Source of the DNA: Acanthococcus lagerstroemiae
Taxonomy: Eukaryota; Arthropoda; Insecta; Hemiptera; Eriococcidae
Assembly (NCBI GenBank): GCA_031841125.1
Contig: CM063113.1
Location: 30,773,312 to 30,837,311, forward strand
Length of the DNA stretch: 64,000 nt
Direction of reading: 5' to 3'
Made by a program: the position numbers and the translations under genes. The notes beneath the pieces were generated by a model, which worked only from the letters and a program-made list of their open reading frames with translations, was not told the origin of the DNA and did no database searches. Of the stretch, positions 32,601 through 44,600 are shown one piece after another (positions within the stretch are counted from its first letter, which is position 1; each line of letters starts with the position of its first letter).

Positions 32601-35600
32601 TTTATATCCATGACTAGGGACAAAACAGCTTCGATAACGTCCTTTTCCAGGGGATTTTTGAAAATTGCACAATCACACGCGCCAGTGACTACGATCTGGC
32701 ACCCGGCTCGTGTTCAAATATCAAAACTGTGCCAGGTTTGCCATCTCAAAAGTGTATAAGGCACACATCTTTGCACTAACCGAAGATATACCATGACAAT
32801 GGACTGAAAACCCTAGTAACAAAACTTTACGCCATCCCTTCTGGAAATGTGAAGTCCTGACAGCAAACTGAACTTTTCAACATGTACATAATACGTATTT
32901 CCAATCTTTCTAAATAATAATACCACTTTATTAGGGGGAAAAAACACACACACACAAAAAAAAAGAACAAAACAAAATATTAAAAATAAAAAAAAATAAA
33001 AAATAGTTACTAAGACACGATGGACACCTCCCTATGTTTCTTCCATTCAAAAGATGGTAACTATCCTCTCTGATGAATTGGATTCGTGGAATGAGGATGT
33101 TATTGTGTAACCCAAAACACCCCCCCCCCTCCACATACAAAAAAATCGAAAGTAAAAAAACTTTGCTGGTAACAAAATATTCTCAGTTTCTGGAGAATGA
33201 CCCAAATACTCGTTCTTAAATTTGCAGTATAAATCGCATTCGGGCCGATGGAATCGACAAAAGCTGCAGTGGGCCATATGCATTCCGTCATCTTGCGGGA
33301 ATTTGGATCTGAAAATTTCGTTGACTAATACTTTGCAACCAGTTTTTAAGACGCATGGTATGAATATTGAAGTAGAGGTTCCTTCCGATCAGTGTCGAAC
33401 TAAAGGCGTGAATCCGCCGTCTGGGTACTACCATGTAAGGTTAGACTGAATAGCTAATATTTTTTAAATTGAATTAACGTACGTGGATAAATGTGTACCG
33501 GCTTGGGCTTTGGTAACAGTAGAGTTATGAAGTTGCGCATAAGACACAGCCATGAAAAGGTGATGCTCAAATAATTATTAAGACCACCCTAATATGAGAT
33601 GAGAAAATGACAAAAAGTGGCAGCACGTCAGTAATTCCAACCAGTCAGAAATATTTCCTTTTAATTCCATGCACAATTTTACATTTGGCCAAATATGAAA
33701 CTTTGAATGTCACACTGCCATATGTAGATCTCAATGCTATACAACGCGATGTATGCAGATTTGCCTTTTGCCCAGTCTTTCATAGGTGTTTTTTATCTCC
33801 GGAAATGACAGTTCTTATTTCAAAATGGTCATGGGCATAGCTTGCTGGGAAGAGGAGGAACAAGAAATGTAATTTATCACTTCAAGCCATACTCGCAGTT
33901 ATTAAAATAAAGATGTTTTCTCAAAATGCGTACGAAAAACACCTCACTACCTTTCTGCTGCTCCCATGTGATTTGTAATTTTGAGTTGTTTTGAGAAACT
34001 GCTGAAAAAAAAAATCGTGCGGAATAGGAAAATACGGCTATTGAATCGCATCCCTCGACTGCGGCTCGTACAGCAAACTTCTTGCTCAAGACCCATGCTA
34101 ATCTTAGGCTAAGAAAAACGTGCGTGGATTTATAACTGAGCTGCAATATGCTAATGACCTGGTCTTACTAGCTGGCTCAGAAGATGAAGCTTACAGAATG
34201 ATGAAGGCGTTCTCAAACGTATACTGCTCCCTGAATATGAAAGTGAATACTTGAAGAACCAAGTTGCTGGTAATGAGCTGTTACGAACTCAGCAGCAACA
34301 CAGCCATCATCTCCACAGGTGGCTTGCCGATAGAAAAAGTAGAGCAATTCAACTGCCTAGGAAGCCTGGTACCGGAAAACGGAGACTTGTATGCTGAGAT
34401 TGGTATTTGCCTAAAAAGTGCATCCTGTATACATTTTTCAACTTGAACGCTCGGATATTCAAATGCATGGACTTCATGGTCCATACGAAAAAGTCGTGGT
34501 ATTTAAAGTGATCCTCCTCTCGATCTTACTTCATGGTAGTAATTTACAAGTTACATTTAAAGCACTCGAAAAGTTCCAAGTGAGATATTTGCGTGGCATA
34601 ATGGTCGGGTGCTGGAAAATTCGTCGCGCGAAAACTGAAAGCCGAAACTTCGTCGCTGCGAAATTAGAATAACGACATTTGGTCGCGGAGAAAATTGACC
34701 GCGAATGAGGAAAACATTATTTTTAAGGGGGCAAACCGTGTACGTGTACATCTCTTTCACCAGTTGGTCAAAAGTCAATTAGTGAATGTTATTAATCTTA
34801 GCCGATAACCTTTCGCTGGAAGGGTTGAGTGAATTGACAGCTAATTAATATTTTTTGATGAAATACAATTACGATGATTATTTGTAAACAATGGGGTTAC
34901 TATAATCTCTTCAGTAGAGTCATCTGACCATTGTGAGAACTTGATTAATTGATTTTAAAATAATCTTACTATAATAATTTCAAGGAAATTCTATGTAGTA
35001 ACATATACATTTTTGGTCTATTTTGTAATAGGTACCTACTACTGCTCTATATCTTCTAACTACCCATTTCTGTTTCGCTATACTGACACTTACTAGCTCT
35101 TTCTCACTTATCGTTACTCATCTCAGCGTTTCTCATTTCAAACAGTGCGTAAACTTGTTCAGCAGGCCATGTAAGTATGGTATTTTACATTTCTTCGTCA
35201 TCATCTTCCTCGCGATAACATTGCCCACTTTAAAATTTCGTAGCAACGAATTATCGCGTGAGCAATTTCGCGCGACGTCTTTTCGTATACCCATAATGGT
35301 CGTCAAATGGCAATATTACATATATCTACTACTGAGATTCGAAACCGAGCCATCTGTGCCACAACAGAAAGTGTACTGACATGAAACCATCTGAGATGAC
35401 TTGGCCACACGTGTAGAATGGATAAGACGAGCCTCCCCAAACAAATCCTGTAAGGAAAGCTGATCAATAGAGGCTACCGGATGGGTAGCTATAAAAAGAT
35501 ACAAGGATGTTATTCATTTCATCGTGAAGAATGTAGGAGTCCAAGATACGTGAGAATCAATTTGCCAGGATAGAACAGCAGAGAGGAGTATTGTGCACAG

Positions 35601-38600
35601 TGTCGCATTTCGGGACCGCGAGGGCCAGCGAGACGCGCTTTCCGGGGATGAGTGGTTGCCGAAGTCGCGGTGATGGGTGATCTCACGGGGTGCATTGCGG
35701 AAATGGAGACTCCAAATCGCGGACATCTTCGACAGCGAGTAATAATCACGACACGGGGGTTGAGGTAGAGATAAGTATATTTTACGATTCACTTTTACAC
35801 GACACTAAAAATGCGCGGGTGGTAACTATTTTTATGAATTACCCTACATGTTAAGAGTACGCAGATTGTCACGGACGATGGCGAAAATGGTAGACGACGG
35901 AAATGTCACAGGGAGGAGGGCGAGTGCTCCCCGATAAACGTACTAACGATTATACACAGCGAAGCACAGTCGAGGCACGACGCGGATACTCCCTAGTGGT
36001 ACTTGCGACAGGGAAGGCAACGGATTGCCAGCTGTTAGGAGAAGTTCGGAGTTCACCAGTAACCAGTAAATCGCGCTGACAGAAGGGAAATCAGAGTTCA
36101 CCGGTCGCCAGTAAATTGCGCCGATCCAGGGAAAGTCAGGGTTCACCGATAACCAGTAAATCACGCTCACTTGAGAGGAGTCGGGGTTCACCGGTAGCCA
36201 GTAAATCGCGCCGACAGGAAGGTACTGGGGTTCACTGGTAACCAGTAAATCGCACACAGTACACGGAGATAGACTCGAGGAAGGACAAAGGTAAGGAGAA
36301 GAGCTGGGGTTCACCGGTAACCAGTAAATCGCTCGCAGCTGATTGTAAAGGAAGCCAGAAATGCTAGAAGCAAAATTGCATTCGCAAGAAGCTTGTCCGA
36401 GTTAGCTCGACTACCCTTAGTTTCTCCGGGTACTTGAGTATACACTAGCCACCGACTTCATCCGCGAGTAGCAAACGAACCACCCTCGCGGCACGAAGCT
36501 GTTTTTCGCGACACAAAAACGTTCTCTCGATAGCCGAAACGTGGGACCCGGTTTTGTGACGCAGCCCTTGACTATGCTTTTATCGGTGGTGGAATATTGA
36601 AGTATTTACTCGCGTGCGTAACAACAGCAACAAAGGAAAATATTCCCTTCACATAATCGCAGTATCCGAACGACCGACCAGGAATACTTTGAGTGTCCTG
36701 AATGCCAACGGATAATCAAATCACGAAATGGATTTTGGGGCCACGCGGCCATCGGCGAGCCCACATTCGGCGACAACCGAGGCTAGTGAATTGAAAAACA
36801 GGATCTTCGGCCGCGAAGGAACCCGGAGGACGACGACGCCAGCTTACAATCGTCGTGCTGTAAAATATATACCGTCAAATGGGGTGTCTCGGAGCAGCTG
36901 GATAACTTGGAACACATCAGTACACATGCGTAAGAGCTGCCTTACTTGCCCACTTAAGCTAATCTCTGAACCTCTCCGGTCACTTGTAAGCATGAGCAAT
37001 AAACGTTCGAAATTCATGGATACTGTGCAAGCCTGTTGGAGTGTCCCAAGTTACATGGGTGTTCCAAAATACCCCAGTTGACGGTACTGTTTCTCTCTCG
37101 CATTTATTAACTGCAACTGCGTCGTAGCGTAATTGGTAGTTTCGCTTGCGGACATGAGGACAAGTGTTCACCCGCAGTGTCAGAATATGCAGCGGTGTCT
37201 CATATATTTCCATTGGGGGGAGGGGGTCCTCGATATCGAATGTGAAAATATTTATATTTAAAGAACATCGTTCATTTACAATGTATGGTGACTTGACATC
37301 AACTAATTGAAAAGACAAATGTAATCTCCGAAGTGCAGTTATTCAGTTGAATTACGATTTCATTCAAATCATTCACAAACCAGGAACGCCATGCAAGTCA
37401 TTTGCAAAATTGAATAGAGTTCTATATGGTTCATTGGTCAGCCAGTATCAGATGTTGACTGTCATGCTATTAAACATGATAATAATTTACCAAATTTTAC
37501 ATTTTATTGGCAATCATTCTTTTATTAATTATTCCATCTATTTGCTTTCAGAACATTATTCTGCGTAATTATTTTACTGGTTCTATCAGCCAGTGTGTAC
37601 GATCTGGTCAAAAACGAGGACAATAGCAAAGAAAATTCACCCAGTAGGTTGATTTGAATTGACTCTGATTTTAAGAACAAACTATTCGTAGTATCTGTAG
37701 GTCTTCCGTGTCAGTTCGACAAGTCATGGCCCATATCCTCTTCGATTTCAAAAACTGGTAGAGATTTCAGTTTATCCCAATAGTACGCATGGGAAATCGC
37801 TCGGTAAAAAATGGGTCATTCTCCAGAAACTGAGAATATTGAGGTAGCATTTGTTTTTTTTAAATAAAATTCGAAGTGGTTATTCGGCGGTACAGTAAGA
37901 AACTAAAACGTTCGTGACAGTGACTTTATTCGAGACTTCTTAAATAAAATAAGTAACATATTATCCAAAGGCTACAGCATATTTATGCTGTACAATCTGG
38001 GCACGTACTCGTAGTTGTATAATTTACTTCAGAAGTACAGTCCTTTTGAATTGGCTGCAAACAACAATCTGTAAAAGTAACGTAGTTTCGTCATTTCCGA
38101 GTACGTCTTCACACACAAGACAAGAATTACTACCTTCTACACATCCATTTACTTTCCTCTTCTTTTTTGGGAGGTCACCGACTTCTTCGTCTTAGGCTTT
38201 TGTCGCCTTGTCTTCTTCTGAGTGGTTGCTTCTCTACCTGCAACAGCTTTACTGAAGGAGCACAACAACTCTGACATCAGGTCTCTTAGGTCTTCCTCGG
38301 ACCTTAATGTTGGATGCAAACTTCAGACCTTCAAATCTGCTGTTCAGCCGCGAGGTGCCAGGCAGAGGGCTGCCAGGAGGAGAAGGCGGAGGGGGAGAAG
38401 CCGTATTCATGGGAGATTGTGGTGTAACGTCTGCTGTCTTCTCACTTTCTTTTTCTTGAACACATCCTGTTGGTGTATTGGAACTTGCTCTGATGGTTTC
38501 TTTAATTTTTTTCATGTCTGACAAATATTTCATGAATTGCTCAGTCCCGTGGTATGACGCGAGATTAGCAATATTCAGCATAATGGGCAGTGTCAGATTA

Positions 38601-41600
38601 TATTTTTTGCGATTGTTCAATGCACGCTTTTATCTGACTTCTGCAACGTGAATTTCTCCTCGGTAGTGGAATCAAGTGTTCCCAGATTAGAAAAGTGAAA
38701 TTACGAGTAAAAATTTTGCTTTATTCTGCTGTCGAGGCGTTCAATTCTGCCGTGTTTTTCCGTCTCAGAAATGTTAGATTCTGCTGAAATTTGGTCCAAT
38801 TTAAATAAATTTTATATTCTTTTAGAATCGGCTACTCGTAGCCAAATTTATTGCAGTCGATTTTTCAATTTTTCCTCCTTCTTTAGTAGTGCTCGTTGAT
38901 CTTGATTTTCTCTGCACGACTGCAGTATGCAGTTTCCCAGTTCACAAAGAACAGCACACAGATACCTCCGGCTTTCAACGATCAGCCTTCTTACAAAATC
39001 ACTGTTTACTCGTTTTTAAATGTTAACTGAAGTAATTTTTCCAAATTCTGCTGAAAATTCTGCTTTTCTGCTGATTCTGCAGTCAGTTTCCCGATTTCTG
39101 CTAAAAATTCTATTTTCTGCTCAATTCAAAACAATTCTGCCGCGAACCTAAAAATTCTGCCGAAAGAGCGGAAGTTCTGCCAATCTGGTAACACTGAGTG
39201 GAACCCTCCTCCGGAGGTGAGTCACTTTGTGATGTCACAGTGTTAGTAGAAAACATCGTAAAAATCCCGCATCACATGAAACAATGTTGCCAAAATTTAA
39301 ACGCGTTTTTCTCGAAAAGTACATTTTAGGCAAAGGCTCTTTCTTGCGAGCCGGTCACACATGCTAATAACTTCGTCTGCGGTCTACCGCTGAATAACTT
39401 TTTATGTGGAGGTACTGTACCGCCAAATAACCTCAACCTATAAAATTTCTTTCACGTATATTTTTGGTGGCGGTAAAAAAATTTAGCACACAGCGGCCAA
39501 TCAGGTAAGTCCGGCCTTGTAACCAACCACTACCAGACACAAATTATGAATTTGCTCAACTGCTTCTCCTGTATAAATCATTTTCATCTACAGCCCCTCC
39601 TAAGAGAAGCTCCGAGGGACTGGATGCATGTTGATATCATAACCTGTCTGACTTTTTTTTTTTTTTTTTTTTTTTCTTTCTTTTTTTTCTTTTTTCTTTC
39701 TTTCTTCATTATATCTAGTTGATACGTAGTAGAGAATATTCAACAACTTTACAGTGCAAGAGCATAAAGATTTAGGGAGGAGAACGACTTTCGTCCAGGA
39801 CAATGGGTATCTTGTCCCTAATGAAAGCACTGATATCCACAACTATGGACAAAACAGTTTCCAGAATTTCCTTTTTCATAGAATTTTTGAAAATAATGCT
39901 ATCGCGTGCGCCAATGACTGTGATACGGTACGTGGATCCTGTACCGGGATCAAAACGGTACCAGTATTGCTATTTGTTATGCTGAAAAATGTGACCGGTT
40001 CAGAAGACAGGCCTATAATATGCAAAATGCGTTTAAAGTTAGGCAACACTGGCAACAATATTCCCGTACACCGGTAACACTTCAGGCAGAACGCTACAAT
40101 ACTCGTTATTATACGGGAACACTGTTGCCAGTGTTGCCTATCTTTAAACGCGTTTTTCCCGAAAACGCGCGTTGTACACAATAGACCTTTCTTCTGAGCC
40201 GGTCACAAATGTATACCTAAAGCACGGTATTTTTGCACCAGTGAAAGACGGACCACGACAATGAACTGAAAATCCAGGTAACTGAACTTTACGCCATTCT
40301 TTCTGGAAATGCACTTTATTGGGGAAAAACAACTTGAAACAAAAATAAAAAAAATATAACAGGCATTGAGACGAGATGGTCTACGACGATAGAAACCTCC
40401 TTATGTTTTTTCCATTCAAAAGATGGTAACTGTCCTGCCAGATGGATTGGTGGAATTTGTGGTGGATGTTATTATGTAACCCAAAATAAAACCCCCCGCG
40501 CAAAAAATTGAAAGCAGGGGTTCAAAATCTTTTGATAACAAAATATTCTCAGTTTCTGGAGAATGACTCAGATGTCGAGACTGTCCACCTGGTATGATCA
40601 GTGGATGTTCTATGGACAATCATACAGGCAGCCTTTTACTAAACAGTAGGCATCTTGTAACCCCTCTGTAACTCCGTAAGAAAACCCGTTCCATCAGAAT
40701 AATTATCAGCAGTTTCAATTTTATGGCTACAAATTTACAATACTGATGCACAACTTCGAATAAAATAAACGGCGAAACTTTCCATATTTATGTCCAATTC
40801 AAGTGTCCCTTTGAGCAGTGCATTGCGGGTAAAGGTATCCGTCAACATTTAGGTAGAAATTCCGTTGTTTGTACGCTGTATAGCTATTATCAATCAATTA
40901 CGAGTATACTAAACTTATCTACTGAACTCTGCAGTTGAATCATATAACTGCAGGCATACATTTGATAAACTTTCATTATTATAGGCAAAAAGTTGTTTGT
41001 GGAGCTATTCAGTGAATTCTCAGTAATTCGTAATTACAATAGACTGACGCATTTCTCGCCAAAAAATCAATATCTGCTGTTTGACTTCGAGAAAGTGTAT
41101 ATGATGGCCTGGGTACTCTACTCGCATCGTATTGTACATCTTGCACCGCTGACATTTGACGCAGAAAGAGAAGAAATGAAGGTGGTAAGCGTTTTACTTA
41201 TTTATGGACAGATTGGACACTCAACTCGGAAGGAGGAAAACTTCGATTGGAACCATATCCACTACCGAGTCCAAATTCACAACAATAATCGGTGATCCGT
41301 TTGTACTGCCTTAGGCCTTTCATATTTTTTAGTTTTCAGGATCGTGGATTAAGAGGGTACCTAAACGCGCGTTTTGTACTACTGGATATCTTCTTCTTTC
41401 ACAGTGGATTTTTATTATATCGCTGGAGTTTATCGAAAGTGAGAGACAATGGGTGTATTGAAGTTCTCATCATTCTCGTGAGCCGATGGTTGAGGTGAGT
41501 TGAATATCAATAGTCCCATGAGTATCTGACTTCTGGCTAGCGGCACTAATTCGACTAGGTATCCCAACTGACTGGACGGTCTGTCTCAAGCTGAACAACG

Positions 41601-44600
41601 AATTGATTGACTGTGTCCCTACCTGACTAACTGGGGAATTCTGAAAGTGAAGCAAAATTCAAATGTTTTCGAGTTAACGATATTTCATTCCTGCTTTGTC
41701 CGTTATTTTTTTTTTACGACACTCCCATATTTATTTAGGCTGTTTCCAACATTCGGACTTGTGATACTGTTCTTTGGGTATATTTTACCGTACATGAATG
41801 ACGGACCGCTGTGGTATGTCGTATCGAGAGAAGCAGAAACCTGCAGATCAAATTGGATCTTCTCAATGCTTCCTGTTGCTAACATCATTAACGCTCAAAA
41901 ATTGGTACGTAATTTGAGAGGTCCTGTGTAATGCAAGTTAATTTTATTTTTGACGGAAAATTAATCTTACTCTGTTTGATTGCAGTGCTATTGGGTCAGC
42001 TGGTTCATTTCAGTAGATTTCCAGCTGACCATCGTCGGTAGTCTTCTGCTTTTAATAACTGCAAGGAGCAGAAGAGCTGGTTTCGTGTCGTCAGTCTTAG
42101 CTATGATAATTTCGACTGCGGTAACGTACAAACAAGTTATCCAGAATCACCGTCACGGTGTGGATCTAGTATACTGGAGGTAACTTTACCAGCAAGAGCA
42201 GTTGACAGTAGGGTACACACTTTTCAGCAGTCAGTTTGCATTACCTAATATTTTTATTATAGCTCGAATCCTATGAACCGAGGAGAACATAATGAATTCT
42301 ACAGCTCGTACATCATGCTATATCATCGAGTTGTACCTTACATAGTGGGATTTTTGTGCCCGTTAATCGCAGATTTGCTGAAAAAACGAAATTACACGTT
42401 TTCCAAGGTAAAATTGGGATTCAAGTAGTCGAAATGGGTACCATTTCTCGTTATTGGCTGTAATCGTGTATATTCAAAACGGATCGAACTACAATTAGGT
42501 GTGTTTTAAATATACCCATCTAACTGCATTGCAGATACACATAACTTCAGCTTGGATAATAACATTCGTAATCGCAGAATTAGTTGCATACTATGCTTTG
42601 GTTTTCTACCAATACGGTAGACCATATTACCCCATGGAAAATGCGATTTATGCTGCCAGTCACAGATACTTCCACATTTTAAGATTCCTGTACATCCACT
42701 GCATATATCTCGTAAATGGCTCAGGTAGATATAAAATTAATGAAACTGTGTGTATCAAGTGTATCGATGCTTCGAAATTGTGTATCATCACTGAAGGCTT
42801 CTTGCGTTTCTCATAGTCCATGATGCAGGTGAGGAGAAAATAAGCATTTCTTTAACCAGGCCGTCCTTTCACGCAATTTTTCTTTATTCGAACAGAAACT
42901 GTTGAAAAACTAATTGCGCCAGTATTGGTGATCTTTAGTCGACTCGGATACAGCGCATTCCTGACTCACGTACTGATGTATATGTCGCATGTTTACTCAC
43001 AGCGAACTCATATAAGCAGCTCAACGCTGAATACGGTTGGTATTGCCTTATAGAGACCTATTGATTACAAGTATTTTCTGTTGTACTACAGGATGACCGG
43101 GGACTATTTACCGACTGTGTATTTGAAGAAAAGTTATTCATCTTGGAAATATGATAGGTTACCCAGTCTGTTCCCTAAAAGAGGAGGAGCTATATACCAT
43201 AAATTGTACTTTAACTGAGGTTCTTTTGAACAATAAATGCGATTATGGTGTATAATCGAAAAGACTAATATGTATGTAAAATAAGTGATACTGCTCGTGG
43301 GGTAACCATGAGACAAATTAGAACTGTAGAGGATTGAGTTCGGAAAATCTTGATGCAAACCAGTAGGTACTCCTTTCATTGTTCAAACTATTATTTTTAA
43401 AAGTTCAATAGAATAGAAATAACACAGTACTGCTGGTGATGGAGCGGGGATTAAAAATAAGTATGGATAAGACCTAGAACGCCCAAATCAAGACAAAAAT
43501 AAAGAGAGTCTAGTCGGTTTATGGAAGGACATTGTTTTATGGATGTCATCCAGGCGACCATGTCGATGCGCATACCCACATTCCAATAACTTTTTAAGTC
43601 GTCCATTCTCGACGTCGCTTGGCATTCTTCGTGTCGGGCTGTCAGCGGAACGTTTTCTGCATGGTTTTTCTGTTTTGTACGAAGAGCCGTTAGATAAATC
43701 CATGTTAACATGATGATATATTCCTAAGTCTCTCGACTAGAAGATCGCGTCTCTCCACTTTCTCTCTCCTGTATTAATCCTTTTATTTCTGAGATATACT
43801 CTTCATAATCCATGTTTTGCCTTCCTCTCTAGTTTCTTCCCTCAGCCATTCCCTCTAACAGTAATAATATCCCTGCATTTCTTATATTATGACCCAATAT
43901 TTTAAATCCTATCTTCACAAATATATTTCAAATTTCTCTTTCCCTTCCTATTCGCTTTAATACGTCCCCATTCCTAATCTTTTCTATCTATTTGATTGTC
44001 AACATTCTCCGACAATACCACATTTCAACAGCTCCTGTCCTTTTTCTTTATTGTGTTCCTATTTTCTAGGTCTCATATCCATAATGTGACCAGGAATCAT
44101 AAAAATGTGCCTCTGGTGTCAAAAAATGATTTTTCATTTTCTTGACAATTCTTATAGAAAAAATCACGCTCTTTCGAATGAAATAAATCGTAGCTTCACA
44201 TCTTCATTAGTTTTTTTTCCGCAAATTGCATTTAAGAATTGCGTTACGCGTTTTAAAACATCCGTTTACATATAGTGTCATATGAAACGGCCCAACAGGA
44301 ATTATGGAGAACAAGAATTCGAAACGCGGTTGCCATAGCAACGCGGAAACGCACCATCACAGATGTACATACTATGTACGTCTGTGCGCACCACTATACC
44401 ACCATCCCATCCTAGCCAATTATTTTTATGGTAGCGCGATCATAGCAAATGCTACCAAACTAACACAATGCAATTATTACAAGTAAATACACAAGGTGAT
44501 GTGATACACAACAAGTGGGATGTAGCCTGAACTACTATATGCTACAGTATAGCGCTATTAGAGCCAATGCTAGTACCTATATACGCATAGAAAACAAAGC

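Larger units (their letters stand above)
37812..40570. mobile_element. TIR element family 2, long copy (2.76 kb)
   Basis: Ends match those of 32416-33204 (TGGGTCATTCTCCAGAAACT and complement). Internal blocks at 39760-39990 and 40230-40490 parallel the short copy. The extra 2 kb includes the minus-strand frame at 38249-38620 and a nested hAT MITE at 38673-39196. This could be a decayed longer or autonomous member. It fills most of intron 4 of nrf-like gene 2. Confidence 0.65.

Noticed and set aside
32931..33291. Minus-strand frames just before exon 3 of nrf-like gene 2
   Set aside because: They overlap the TIR element and the antisense of exon 3; no motifs.
36361..36871. LTR of a retrovirus-like element
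   Set aside because: No paired copy, no TG...CA ends, primer-binding site or polypurine tract identified.
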